From positions 248,001 to 312,000 of the forward strand of contig JAULSR010000007.1 of assembly GCA_030512295.1 (NCBI GenBank): a DNA stretch of 64,000 nucleotides. Direction: 5' to 3'. This stretch comes from Bombardia bombarda (lineage: Eukaryota > Ascomycota > Sordariomycetes > Sordariales > Lasiosphaeriaceae). The position numbers and the translations under genes are program-made. Under the pieces are notes generated by a model that saw only the letters and a program-made list of their open reading frames with translations, had not been told where the DNA came from and did no database searches. This document shows, in pieces, positions 21,807 through 35,114 of the stretch; the first letter of the stretch is position 1, and the number at the start of each line of letters is the position of its first letter.

Positions 21807-24055
21807 TGTGGCCTGCCCGTCAGTCTCCGTCAGCCGGCGGAGTGGCCAGATGCCTGTCGCGATGCGCTTCTGGCCTGGATTGCCGCGATTTGTGGTCGCT
21901 TCACCACGTCGTCGTCGTCCTCCTTCTCTTGCCAGACCTGTCTTATCGTAACGTATCCTATCGCAATATCCTGCCCTTTCTTTCCTGTGGTTTCCTGTCC
22001 AGCCGTCCTCGATACGTCGTGCTCAAATCTCACAGGTCTCCTTTGTATTTTCTTTACGCAAACTTTGTTGTTGTCGCGTCGTCAAATGATAGATGGCTGC
22101 CTGCGATTGTCGCCTGTCGCCTGACGGTCGCCCGTTTCCTCCACCAAAAACCCGCTTACTGATTTGATAGATAGGCGACCAAAGGAGGACAAAAAGAGGG
22201 AAGGAAACAAGGACCCTGAAGAATGAAGAGGTTACCTCGAGCCCACAAATAATAATAATGGTTGCAGAATGCACAGAATGCAGCGTCCTTTGTGTCGTCG
22301 CAGCGGCAGTAGCGATTGCGACAGATCTTACCCCACGCCTTGGTCCTGTTCTGGAACCTGATGGATGGAATGCTGGCTGGAGCTGGCTGGAGCTGGCTTA
22401 TCGGCGAGGAGTGGGAGCTGGAGCCAGCGGCCTGCTAGTTAATTGATTTTCCGACCTCCCCGAGGCGGGCTGACTCGGCAGAAGGAGTGTGGGATGAAGG
22501 TAAGCTGACTGCATCGTGCCTTCTCTCTCTCCAGTACGTACCTGCCACCTCCACCAACACACCAACCTTGAGCCACCACTTACACAGTATTTCCATGGGC
22601 ATTCCCTCCACACCACCCCTTCTGCGACCGCCCACCAGTCTCGACCAGTTCACCCACACCCACTCCGGGCGGAGATCCACCTCATCTTTCCATTCACCTT
22701 CCCTCACTTCCTTGCTTCGGCCTTGGCCATCGAGATGCTGTGACTGAGCCAGCACCTAGCAGCAGCAGTTCAATTGCTCCATTTCAATTCCAGTTGCTTG
22801 CCTTTGGCCTTCAACGTCCCTTCCGTGCAACATCCAGTCGACTTCCCTGCTCTTCCCTGGCTTCGACTATGGAATGTGAATAAATCCACATAAGGTAACT
22901 ACCTACCGATCGGTCTACTGAATAACTTCCCCGCCTCAGCCCCGCCCCGTCTGCCATGGTCATGCCGGCGGCGACCTTCTACGACTTCGATGCGCCAGGA
23001 CATAGCTTCCAAAACCGACTAGGTCATCCCCGCCATTGTCTGTGACAGCCAATGTCGGCCATCCGCCAGGACCCGCGGTAGACGCGGGTGACATGCTATG
23101 TTGTCATCCCTTATCTCGCTCCGACACTGATCCTGCAACTGATTCGACAAAGACAGCCTTGACGCTCTGCGCGGAAACGACAAAATCGCGAAAAAAAAAA
23201 AAAAAAAAAAAGATCAGAAGGCTTCTGCAACCGGGCTGGAAGCTGCAGGACAGCCAGCCATTGTCGAGGCCCAGCCATGTGCTCTACGTAATATCCGTAC
23301 CTTACCTATTGTCCATGTATTCTACCTTGTGCTTCGAAGGGCAGCATCAAGTCAGGGTCGTGATGGCTTGTTAGTGCATAACACGACGTGAACTAATAAC
23401 CTGCCCTACCTGGTTCTAGGTCGACTGCTACATGATTTAGCGCCTGGACAAGCCCCGCTACCCCTCCACATTCCCCTGTGATTTCCCGCTCTGCCTCTTG
23501 ACCTGTTTGGGCCGTGCCTTCTTTGTTTGTCTGCTTCCTTCGCTACTCTGAGCCAATCGGGGCTGGTCGATCGCCCGCCCTAATTCTGCCGGCAGGCAAT
23601 CGAAGCAACCACTGGGCACTGGCGTCTCCCATGGGCACAAGTTCGCACAAAGTCACAAACATGACATTAGGGCAAATACAGGAGGGAATACGGGAACAGG
23701 GAATATGCCAAGCCCTTTAGCCTACAAATAATTCAAACAACGCTTCGATCCTTCCTGTGCGTCCAACCGCCGGCCGGCTGCCTGCCCTGCCCATGTACTT
23801 GACCTGGGTACCGGTGAGCCAGTGTAATAAATAATTCCGAGCTTAGGGCTTGGCTGGCGCACGACACCGCCTGCCCTAGCCCCAAAACCAGCGCGCAAGT
23901 AAGCCGCCCGCTCGCCGCTTCAGGATCTGTCTTCCCCCCCAACTCGGGCATCCACAGCGACAGACAGACAGGTATGACGAGAACACGCGCGGCGACTGAA
24001 GGTGAATGGGCAATGCCACGCGCAAATGTGGCCATCCGGGCCCAACAAGGCGGCG

Positions 24056-24103
<48 letters not shown>

Positions 24104-27100
24104 AGCCGTACATGCAGCGGCCCGATAGCCTGGTAAACATGAAGGCGACGGCGTACGACAAAGCAGGTACTCTGCCACTCTCACTCCCATCCCGACGTCA
24201 CTGGCTGTCAAACTGGTCTGGCCCGGTAATGAATGCGGATGAGGGCCCGGAGTACCAAAAGACGCCTCCATGTCTCGTGTCGGAGTGGCTGTTAGGTTGT
24301 TAGTGGAACCTCGTAGACAGACCAAGCAATTGAACGGAAGGAAAACCGATGCAAACAAACATCGACCACTGGGCCGCTTCTGGTAAGCTCTGCGTGCCCA
24401 TCGGTCTCCATCTTCGGCTAGACGCACCCCAGGCTCGACGCTCGAGAGTGCATTGTCCGAACCATGGCGATGATGATGTTTTGAGTGGATTCGACTCTCC
24501 ACTTGGCAATTCGTGCAAGCAATGGGAGACCAAGACGGGAGACTAATGTACTATAGCAGCACGCGGGAGATGCCCACTTGGCCAAGCTCGCCCAGCCTGC
24601 TAGCAGTTTTTGAGGTTCCATATCAAATTTACATGATTATTCGCACGAATATAGGGAGGCCAACCATGCCAAGGGTAGGAAGCGTCGTCACCATACTGTG
24701 TAGCGAGTTTGCGTTATCTCAAACAGCTAGCCGACAAAGAGTGGCGGGCTTTTGGCCTCGACAAAACGTGTGGAAAAAAAAATTGGCAGGGAGATAGGTC
24801 GGTCCTCTGCCTATTTCAAATCCGCGCCTGCCATCAGAGCGGAAGGTAGCATCCAGTTTGATTGATGGTTTGATGTGCAGAGCGGGTAAGGGTGGTAAGG
24901 GTCGGACAGGCGAAGGCTACACTAGAAGGAGCTTAAATAGCGGGTATTGCGGGCGACCCGCACCACCTAATAGGCTCCCGCGGAGGATCAAGCGGGGATG
25001 TCATAGCATCGTTATCAATCGACTTAGACTAAAACTTCTAGCTCCCGCCCGCACCGCATCGAGCCCATCTCTTGAGCCTGCGTGCGTGAGGCTCCAAAAC
25101 GCGATCCTGCCAAAGTAAACGACATTGCCAGAGCGTGGGGGGAAATCAGACTTTGCTCCATCAATTCAACTTGGCGCCAATTCACTAACTTGATCAATGT
25201 CAAGACCCCGATCTCGCAATGTTCTGGAACCCCGGCACATGTCCCTTTTGCGGCTCATTGCACCGATTTGTTCTTAGATAAGGCAAATGCAATAGGATGT
25301 GTCGTAAGGGGCGGATGGGGGGCGATATCACATCTGTAGGTCTATAGGCGCGCTGCTGGAGCCACTACCTTACGTAACAGAAATAAATGTCTGCAGAAAG
25401 GAATGGAATCAGAAACGCCCATCTCATCGTGCATTTAACCAAGATGATAAGTACGGACAATGCTCGTTTCGACTAGCGAAAGTGTGCATTTCAACCCCCA
25501 ACACTTCTTGTTATCTCTCAAGGCGGTTCTTGCGCAATCCATGATGTTAGTAGACTAGCTTGGTTGTTGCCAGGGCAGCGAGACGAGAGGCCGCATTACT
25601 AGCCACCTACACCATTCCTATTTCATCACGAGATCTCTTATGTCCGCTGCAAGGCCCGGATTAGCACGCATCCTTCTTCAATGAAACATTGATGTGATTG
25701 CCAGGGTTCGATTCAACCTTGGCATACCTGGATAACTAACACCTGGGCAAACCGCCATCTGAGTCTGGTGAAATCCATCTGGTGAGCAGGATATCAAGCT
25801 GAGATACAAAGCAGTTGCAACAGTAAAAAAGTCTAGTCATTTCCAGAGGGAGTGACGTAGGTGCTCATCGACGACACGCCACAACCTGACATTGACATGA
25901 ACTCGCCATCACCCTTGTTTGCCGCTGTACGTCATCCAGCACTTCATTGCTAGCCTGGGTGCGGATAGATAAGGTACCTAAGGCTTACTTCAACATTCTG
26001 CTGCAGATACTGCAGCAAATCTTCTGCATGGAACTAAAGTTTGATCTAAACCAAGTTGATGGTTACTAAGACTAAAGAACCACATCGGCAGGACGATCGG
26101 CGATGGCACATCTACATTAGGAGATGTTGGAAACAAGCGCCGTGGGATGATGGGTCGTTTGAGCCTAAGAACGAGGTGTTTATGATCCAAACTATTTGTG
26201 AGAGAAAAGCTGATCACGTTTATCTGCTCTATGTGTCTCATTTGTAGCTATACCAGACAGCAATAATTCGTTGCGAAGACATTATTAAATAACAAGAGAC
26301 TAATGAATATTTTATTCAATAGAGCTGAAAGTATCAAAACAACAAGCATCTTTCGTGAGAGTTGAGCGTCGACAAGGTCAACATGACATACACAGCAGTC
26401 ACATTATCCATTACCAAGCAGCAATCCAGCAATCGTCAATGAAAGACAATCTTACGTGAAAGATACGCTGTGTTGGCAGCAACTACTCAAGTCTACGTTC
26501 TTTGTCAGGAAGTGAGTGCTGCATCTCCGGCGGCCGCAAATACCGCACAACTGCCGGCGATAAACAATCTTAACGCAGATCCGAGCTGCTCTTCTTTGTG
26601 TCTGTCATAAGTCTACACGGCCAGACACAGTTCCCATTGATCGGTTGAAAGTTGTCGACAGGTGACACAGAATTGCGCCAATTCCGGTTTTACACTAACT
26701 GCAGTTGGCTTAAATTTGAAGGACTTCACAGGCATATGCAAAAATACCAAGAGAGAGATAAAGTAGGTACCACTTTATCACATGCAAACTGCAGGATAAT
26801 TACCTCAGGATTGTGATACCCTTGCATACAATCTCATACATAATACATTTACCTGCTTATCCCACACATGATGAGCCCGTCACAACCTTTAAAGCGAGTA
26901 CGTGTGCGTATCGTCTTAGGCAGCGCACTGGGTGGCTATCATCCCTACGTTGAGTTGAGTTAATCGATTTATCTTGTATAAACGGAAACGTTTTGTTCTG
27001 ATTAATCACATTCTTCTATGGTACATGGTATTCGCCATCAGTTGTCAACACTTTGAGTGAGGAGATTATAGGATTGACCATCAGTTTTGACGCTACACTT

Positions 27101-27408
27101 CAAACAAGGTCATTTGGTCATATCATGTGGCATCACTTTCGGCTTGCATCATTGAACTAGCCAGTGATGGAGACCAGTAAATGATACTACTATGCAAGAC
27201 AGAAACGGAGCGTTACTTTGATCACATTCCGTTCCTTGGCAGGATAACAACAAAGGCTGGTCACCCCTTTAAGCTGAGATGTGATATCCCATCATCACAC
27301 ACATGCAAAGTAATCGCAGATAAATAATAAACAATCAACCGCCCAACCCAGCACCATCCCAAAAGATCCACCGGTTCATAACACATATATCATTGCAAAT
27401 CGAGACCG
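21800..27408. other. 5.6-kb gene-free stretch
   Basis: No gene recognised. The first kilobase probably holds the promoter of the transcription factor. It contains a 21-A run at 23191-23211 and (GTCT)n at 24057-24102. From about 25.4 to 27.4 kb it is AT-richer with hardly an open frame. Confidence 0.55.
24057..24102. repeat. (GTCT)n microsatellite, about 11 units
   Basis: Uninterrupted tetranucleotide repeat in intergenic DNA. Confidence 0.95.
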
Positions 27409-30400
27409 TTACTCCTCAACGCGAAGCTTCCATTGGGACAACCAGGTCTTGACCCAATCCTGGTTGACAGCTCCAGCTTTCCTTAGAGCCTTGCTTGCCT
27501 TCTCGGACCGGTGTGATGCCAGAGAGCGAGGGCTGTCTCCGCCCTTGGCCAGGCCAGCGTAGAACTCAACGAGACGAATTGCCGGGTTGCGCTCGACATC
27601 GACATTGCCAGTCTCGTCCGCAATGCGAGCACTCTCTCGGAGCGCGTCAACCCATTCATCGTAGGAAACAAGACGCACCCTGGACTTGGGGTAGGCAGCA
27701 AGCACACTGGGCGCAACGTCGCCGATCCAAGACGTCGTGTGCGGGTTGACGACATGGAACATCTGGGAGCCGGGCCCGACTTGCCGCTCGTGGGTCAACG
27801 ACGCTGTCGTGAGAATGTCAAGCAGAACCTGGGCCAGCTTGTCGACGGGCAGCCAGTCGATCCGGTCGCGAGACGGGATCGTGGAGGGGAAGACACCCAG
27901 GTGGGCGGACGAGACGAAGATCTGAGCCAGGTGGGGCATTTTGATCAGCTGGATGCCCTACTAGAATTAGAACAGACAGAACAGGGCAACTCACCGAGGG
28001 AAAATACTCATGCTTGTTCCACATGCCCAGCGGCTGCTCAACTGGGCCTGCAACAACGCCAACTCTGCACGAGGCGGAGCGCACACCAGAGATCAGACTC
28101 GCCTTGTCAAGCAGGCATTCCGAGACCAGCTTGGACTGGCCGTAACCCATCGGAGCCGCCGTGTCGAGGCCGTGCATGACATCCTCGGGGACGCTGCCGG
28201 CACCCTTCCATGACCCGACCGACGAGACGCTCGAAACAAAGAGTATAAAGGCACTGTGGGCTGAGGCAGATGACAGCTCGATCAGATTGCGTACACCCCG
28301 GATGTAGGGCTCAAATGAAGCCAGAGACCACGTGAACTTGACGGGCCATTGGTTGTCTGGATCAAACTGGTTGTTAGTAATTTTGATGCAATAGGGGCAA
28401 TAGGAGCAACAGGGGGGAATAGGGAAGTAAACAAACGAAAGGCACCAGGCACTTACGAATGACATGCGTCACGCTGTCGACTAGGCGGGCATACACCTCA
28501 TCATCCAATCCAAGCTTAGGCTTAGATAGATCGGCTTGTAAAAACTCGACACGAGACGGGCTCAGGTCGCTCAGGCCACGCGTGGGGCCTGTCTCGGCAT
28601 GTCTCTTGGCTGCGTCGGCGCTGCGGTTCAGGCACACGATCTGCGCAACATCCTTGGTTTTGTTGAGAGTGTCCAGGATGTATGAGCCCAGCGATCCTGT
28701 GCTGCCCGTGAGCAAGACCGTCATGCCAGTTCTTCTCACAGGTGTCGTCGTCGTCTTTGCTCCTGTTGCCCGGGGCAACGTGTCGACATACTTGTCCAGC
28801 ATAGCCTGCATGCTTTCGACAGCGGTGGGCTCGCTGGCTGGTTCTGTCTCGGCATGACCGCTTGTAACAACATGGCCATTGGTTGCTGCCACGGTGGCGG
28901 GGCCTCCAGATCCAAAACCAAGCACCTTTAGCAAGAAGGAACCAAGAGAGTTCATGGTGGGGTGCGCATAAATGGCGGTGGGAGGGAGATCTGTGGCGGC
29001 GGTTGTAATTCCTGCGGCCTTGGCGTGGATTCGCAGCTCGCGGGCGATTCTGATGACTTGGAGTGAGTCGATACCAGCCTCAAACAGATCGTGTTCTGGG
29101 TCCAGCCCCTGAATACCCGTGATCTCGGCCACCAGCCCCTGCAGCCACGCCTTGACTGTCTCACCGACCACGCCAGCCAACGCCGGCACCTTGCTCATGA
29201 CAGCCTGGCCGTCCTCGGCCTCGACCGTGTTGTACAGCTCTGCAATCTCAGTCTCATACATCTGCTGCGTACGGAAGCGCTGGATCTTGCCCTGGCCCAC
29301 GTCGTAGATGGGACGGGCAGGATCGGCAAACATGATGTGGTACTGGTCCAGCTTGCCGTGGGCCGGTGCATGCTGGTTGGCCTCCTCAATGACGGGCAGC
29401 AGCGTCTCCACCAGCTGTCTTCTCTCCTTGGTGGTGGCCGGGGGCGTGTCGAAAAGCTCGAGCAAGGCGGCGGGCTGGAAGCGTCCCCGGCCCACCACCA
29501 TGGCCCGCTTCACCAGCGGGCTGCTGATCAGGGTGGCTTCGATGAGCGATGGCGACACTTTCTCTCCGTTGCTCAGCACAATCACGTCGTCTTTCCGACC
29601 CTTGTACCGATACAGGAAGTGCTTGGTTGGGTGTCGCTCGTACAGATCCTTCATGGACCATTCGGTGATGTCGGGGAAGGTGTAGAAGATGCCCTGGTAG
29701 AGCGGCAACTTGGGGTCGCGCACCAGGAAGAGCTCGTACAGACCCTCCATGACTTCGCGCATCTCGATGCCCGAGTGGGTGGGGTGCCAGTAGAAGTAGT
29801 CCCAGTCGGGGATGTCGGGGGCCAGCCGTTGCAGACAGGATGTCTCGGTTGACCCGAGATTGGAGATGACTCTGGTGTGTTGCGAGATCAGAGCTCCCGA
29901 CTTTTGCGACAGAGGTGCTGTGAAAGGTTTAGTTAGACATGGGTAAGGAAAAGATGACTTTTAGCTTGGAAAAAAAAAAAAAAAATCCGGAGATCTATCT
30001 GGACATACCGCCACTGGCAACCACAAAATGAAACCCCTTCATGCGCTCAAGCTTCACGGGGTCCTGGCAAAGCTCTTCGTAGATCGACGGCGCCGCAAGC
30101 GAGCCTTGAATGTCGCCATGCTCGTGCATCAGGTCGACGTAAAGCGCATTGGGCACCACACGCGGTGCTCCGTACACCAGCGTCACGCCGAGGAGAAGGG
30201 GAAATGTGATGCCGATATTCAGCCCGCTGGTGTGGAAAAGGGGTAAGGATGTGTACACCCTCCTTGCTGTCTGGTAAACCTCTGTCGTCGGATGATAGTG
30301 GGCCACAGACGGGATCGTCCTCCACGCCTCATATGTGCTGAGGATGCCCACCTTCCAGACAATGGGTTTTGGGACACCTGTTGTGCCGGTCGAGTGCAGA

Positions 30401-31124
30401 ACGAAACCAGGGTCCATCCTGGCCTCCTCAAAGGTCTTGGCGTAGGGATATATGTCAACAGGCGCCAGGTCTAGCCATTCGTCCAGCTCTGGGATGATCT
30501 CGGTTCTCATCTTTCGGTGGCTGAGGATCTCATCAATGTTGGTGCCCGTTGATGTCAGAAAGGTCTGGCAGTCGGCCCCGTCTAGGACACTGAGATGGCC
30601 TTCCAGGGTATTCCTCGGCGAGACAAAGACCATCTGGGTGTTGTGAGGTTAGGAACTGGCATTCTTAGGTATATATTCCATGAAAAAGACATCAGTGTAC
30701 TAACCTTGTATCCGACCTTGATGGATCCAAACAACAGCAGAAAGTAACGAATGTCGTCTTTACGCAGACCGTGTCAGTAGGAAGAATAAAGCACCAAGAG
30801 CCAAACGAAGACTAGGAATGGAACACTAGGAATGGAACCAAACGTACTTGCTCCCATGTAACCAATCGACTCAAAATTCTTTGGCGGTCCCAACAGCTGC
30901 CTCAAGTACCAGGCCGCCCTGTTGACGCCGTTGGCCAATGCCTTGGCCGTGACATCGATGAAGCCATCCTGTGGTTTTGCTGTCTTGGCATATGTGAACA
31001 GCAGGTGGTCGGGAACCTCCTTTGCGAGCTGGTCGGGAATCAAATGAACGAGACGGCTGGCCGAAGCTGCCGAGCGCTGGAAGACGGCGGGAATGTCTTG
31101 GCGAGGCTCAGGGGGCGGATACAT
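27409..31124 (-). CDS. NRPS-like adenylation-thiolation-reductase enzyme (1)
   Basis: Expected to activate a carboxylic acid with ATP, load it on a phosphopantetheine arm and release it as aldehyde with NADPH. Six exons (31124-30848, 30757-30705, 30633-30009, 29917-28457, 28356-27995, 27921-27409), 1096 aa. The N-terminus matches the fungal NRPS-like subfamily that includes aryl-acid reductases. Motifs in order: A3 STGTTGVPKP (about residue 191), A5 NLGSTET, GRKDDVIVLSNGEKV, carrier site FEAGIDSLQ with Ser about 603, reductase LLTGSTGSLG (about 723), and Y877-x3-K881 in GYGQSK. No condensation domain, so no peptide bond is made. The last intron uses the acceptor at 27922: this restores WNKHEYFPSIFVSSAHLGV, typical of the family, whereas a nearer TAG would leave a 37-bp intron. 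Substrate unknown. Confidence 0.9.
29970..29985. repeat. 16-A run within intron 3 of NRPS-like gene 1
   Basis: Homopolymer inside the intron 29918-30008. Confidence 0.9.
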
Positions 31125-33567
31125 GGTGAAGACAAACTGCGTTTGGAGCGCCCCGGCCTGGATAGAGGGTGGGTGGACTTGATGCGCTCGCTGATGGTCC
31201 AAGCCAGGATGTAAACACTGCACAGAACTGGGACCGAAGATAGCGTGCTACCAGCTGGGTATATAAACAAGTGACAGACAGGGCATGCGTGCTATGGTAG
31301 TAAGGGCTGCTATATATAATATATACAAGTTTCTGATACTAGAATAGATACACCAACTGGGTGCACCTCAGCTATCTTTGGGTACCCAGACGTGTGCATA
31401 CATATGTGGAGACACCAAACAGACCCGACGGTTATCCGAGACAGAACAAGTACTACTACCGTATTAGTGGCTCTACATGTCTGCTGCAGGACATGTGTGT
31501 GTCCTGCCTTGAGTGATCGACCACCTATTCCGATCCGGGGTTCTTGGCATCCTGATGAAGTGGTGTCTTGGCCAAGACGAGCTTCTAGACTAAATGTATC
31601 ATCGGCGGGCATCTATGGGGCGCCATGGCAGTTGTCGCCACTGACAGAGAGCTTAAAGCAACATTGAAAGTAGGGACTGATGTGTCTGGGGGGGGGGCCC
31701 AGATGCAGTACCTCGCATTTCTGCACGATAAGATTGACTGCAATCATCTCAAATAATCCTTGACGATCCGATTCTTTGGGGCAGTGGAGGCGATGTGGTT
31801 GTTTGTTTCTTCGTCTGTTGCTCCGCGGAGCGTTGCATTCTATCGTGACAACTGGGCCAGACACACAAATGTTAACACCAGAAAGTACTTGTAAACGAGC
31901 ACATTCTGGGTCATGTCAGCGCAATGACACGCAAAGCTCGGCCGCGCAGCCCGGCAGTTGGCAGCAACCAGTCCCGGGCTCGGAAGACGGGCTCGGACGG
32001 CACATGGATGGCCCTCGACCCCGAATCGGAACTTGGCTCGATCGGAGCACAGGGTTGCCATGCGGTCAGCCACAGTGCAGTTGACATGGTCTGCCAACTG
32101 ATTGGTCCCGGTGGGCATGTCAGCGTTTTGTCTGCCCAATCTCTACCAATCGACTTAGTAATCTCAACTTGCCTGCCTATCTAGGGTGCACCACAAGTAG
32201 GTAATCTTTCAGCTTTCCTCTTCGGTGCTTGGTGGGATTTGTGTTCTACAACAGATAAGTTTCGATAAGGATAGGGGTGGCACGGGGTAGATCGGAAGAT
32301 CTGCGCCATGTAGAATATCCACCCGACAGGGGTTCCCTCGAGAGGGGTTGAAATAAACGGCGATGGTGGTGTCAGCACGTTGTTTCTACACAGCAGGAGA
32401 AAATTTCCCAAGGTGAAAAAAGGTGGTGAAGAGCGGCAAGAGTCAGTGTCAGCACTTGACCCATCTGAGAAAACCGTTGGACAACTCCGTTGCTCCTGTT
32501 GGCCCCCAGGTTGTTTGTTTTTGTTAAAATAGCGGGAATTGCGAGGATTGAAGCATAGGGGGGTTAAGGTAAGTTTAGTCTGGTATTGTTTGCTAAGCCC
32601 AGAGGGGAAAAGGGGACTATGTCAGGGTAAACATTCAACATCTGCCGCCTCTCAGTTGCCCAAGGTCTATTCAATAGGGAAGCTCGATCAGCTATAGACT
32701 CAATGCCTGCCTCTTGAAAATTTGGAGCCGGGGAGAAGGCAAAACGAGAGATAGGATAGGCGGGTGAAATAACCCTGCTGACCACCTGTACATGTGGGCT
32801 GGCAATAATTGTCGTTGAGTGTCTGGTGGAGATGGACACTTTCACGACTTCAGTGACAAAACGCGGGTGACGGTGACAGGCCTTGTCATCGTCCCCTCGG
32901 TCCGACACGAGAGCAACGTGACGAGTCCTGCAACACCGAAGAAGCACTTGACTGTGTTGAAGAGAGAGAGAGAGAGAGCATTTTGCAACAAACAGGTGAA
33001 TGCATCAAAGAGAGCCAGGAATTGTCCAATGTACTTGAGGCATGGGAGTCCGAAGTCCGATAACTCCATCTGCCCAGTCACAACCCAGTCAGAAGGTCAG
33101 TCAGAAGCCCAGTCAGCTTCCGCAACTCCGCTCGCCAAGCCAGGGCCAAGCGTGGCCGAGAGCGTCCCAGGATCATAGCCGGCGTTACATCGCTCGATGC
33201 TGGCTTGACCACGGAAAAGTCCCGAGCTGACCCATCATGACAGCTCGGCAATAACCCAGAGAACCCCCCAGCACGCCACAGCTCCCCTCACCAACCCCCT
33301 GTCGTACCCTGCTACATCTGACGTCCGTCTCGCCCCTTACCCCTCGCTATCCTTTGCCGATGGGAGGCATTTGTTGTTTTTTTTTTTCGTCGTCGTGCCT
33401 GCACCTATTTTGGACATTCTTGAACATTTCATCTCCTAATCTTGCCACCAGCTGCTACTGTCTACTGAACTAGTAGTGTTGCTTCTCACCATTGGCTCTT
33501 TACAACGACTGCCGCCTACTATCATCTTACCTAATACACCCCCTCCTTCACCTCAGCAACTCCTACC
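31125..33567. other. divergent region between NRPS-like gene 1 and the aldo-keto reductase
   Basis: 2.4 kb holding both promoters. TATATATAATATATAC lies at about 31310-31325, nearly palindromic. No gene recognised; several open frames of 60-130 codons have no motif. Confidence 0.5.
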
Positions 33568-35114
33568 ATGCCTACACATCTGCCCACCCTCCCCCTAGGC
33601 AAAGATGGGCCGCAGGTGCCCGCGCTCGGCCTGGGCTTGATGGGCCTGAGCTGTGAGTTCATCACACCGGTAGCATAGGCAGCGACTTCGACTTGCACAA
33701 ACACTTACACTGCTTGTCCCCTTGTCCACATCAGCGTTCTACGGCACAGCCCCTCCGGATGAGGAGCGCTTCAAGTTTCTTGACAGGGCGCTGGAGCTCG
33801 GTTGCACCCACTGGGACTCGGCCGCCCTCTACGGCGACAGCGAGGAGCTGCTGGGCAAGTGGTTCACCCGGACGGGAAAGAGGAGCGAGGTGAGAGACTG
33901 GTGTTTTCTTTTGTGTTTTCTTTTGTGTTTTCTTTTGTTGCTGTGGCTCACGTGCTTGTCTTCTTGCGCTGCTTCCATCCCGTTGCCATGTATTCTTTGA
34001 GCTCCAGACAAAGAAAGAAAGAAAAAAACTGAATCTCGGCATTTGTCAACAGGTCTTCCTGGCCACCAAGTTTGGCAACCACACGACGCCCGATGGCGGC
34101 CGTATCATCCGCAACGACCCCGAATATATCCGAGAGTCGGTGGCCAACAGCCTCAGGCTGCTGCAGACTGACTACATCGATCTGCTCTATGTGTTAGTGT
34201 TCCCCAGTCGGCCCTTTACCCTGCTTACTAGCATTGCATGGCGGCGGCGGCGTAGACGTGTGGTGGGCGTGGGCGTGGGCGTGGGCGTGGGCGTGGGCGT
34301 GGTGCAGGTGCAGTCGGTTACAGTTACAGCTACTTACCGTCTGTTCTACGTGCAGCCACCGGTTCAGCGGCAAGACGCCTGTCGAGACCATTGTGGAAAC
34401 CATGAAGGAGTTTGTTGAGTACGTCACCCCCCCCCCCCCCCCCCCTTTTTTTTTTTTTTTCCCCACTGCACATGCCCAACTACCCGACTAGCACACACCC
34501 TTTCCAACACATTGCCGTCTGCCTACAGTGCCGGAAAGGTCCGCTACCTGGGCCTGAGCGAGTGCGGCGTCGACACGCTGCAGCGGGCGGCCAAGATCCA
34601 CCCGATCGCGGCCTATCAGATCGAGTACAGCCCCTTCTCGCTCGAGATCGAGAAGCCCGAGTTCGGACTGCTCAAGACGTGCCGCGAGCTGGGCATCGCA
34701 ACCGTCGGCTACTCGCCCCTGGGCCGCGGCATGCTCACGGGCCAGTACACGTCACTCGACGACTTTGACAAGGACGACTTCCGCCGCCTCATCCCGCGCT
34801 TCTCGCCCGAGAACTTCCACAAGAACCTCGAGCTGGTCGACACCCTCAAGGCTATGGGCGATAAGAAGGGCTGCACCTCGGGCCAGCTGACCCTGGCCTG
34901 GATGATGAAGCAGGGCGACGACATCTTCCCCATCCCCGGCACCAAGAAGATCAAGTATCTCGAGGAGAACCTGGGCGCCTACAACGTCACCCTGACGGAC
35001 GAGGAGGACGAGGAGATCCGGGCGGCCATCGAGGCGGCCGAGGTGCACGGCGCCCGCTACCCCGTCCACGCCATGAACCTGCTGCTTACTGACACCCCGC
35101 CCCTTGAGGCTTGA
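33568..35114 (+). CDS. aldo-keto reductase
   Basis: Cytosolic NADPH-dependent reductase of aldehydes or ketones. Five exons (33568-33652, 33735-33889, 34053-34192, 34356-34418, 34529-35114) give 342 aa, normal for the yeast Yakc/pyridoxal reductase-like group. The catalytic tetrad is visible: D56 (THWDSA), Y61 (ALYGDSE), K86 (LATKFG) and H128 (LLYVHRF). Later blocks are [40 protein letters not shown] and the NADPH-binding [19 protein letters not shown]. The three middle introns hold simple repeats: CTTTTGTGTTTT, (GGGCGT)n, and C19 followed by T15. It sits between two enzymes that release aldehydes, so it may reduce their products. That is inferred from position. Confidence 0.9.
34427..34460. 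repeat. C19-T15 tract within intron 4 of the aldo-keto reductase
   Basis: Two adjoining homopolymers just after the 5' splice site. Confidence 0.95.

Noticed and set aside
25703..25712. GGTTCGATTC, resembling a tRNA B-box
   Set aside because: The flanking sequence cannot form a T-stem or an acceptor stem, and no anticodon arm is found upstream.
27958..27994. 37-bp last intron in NRPS-like gene 1 using the TAGTAG acceptor
   Set aside because: Too short for a fungal intron, and it inserts 12 residues not seen in the family. The acceptor at 27922 gives the expected WNKHEYFPSIFVSSAHLG joint.
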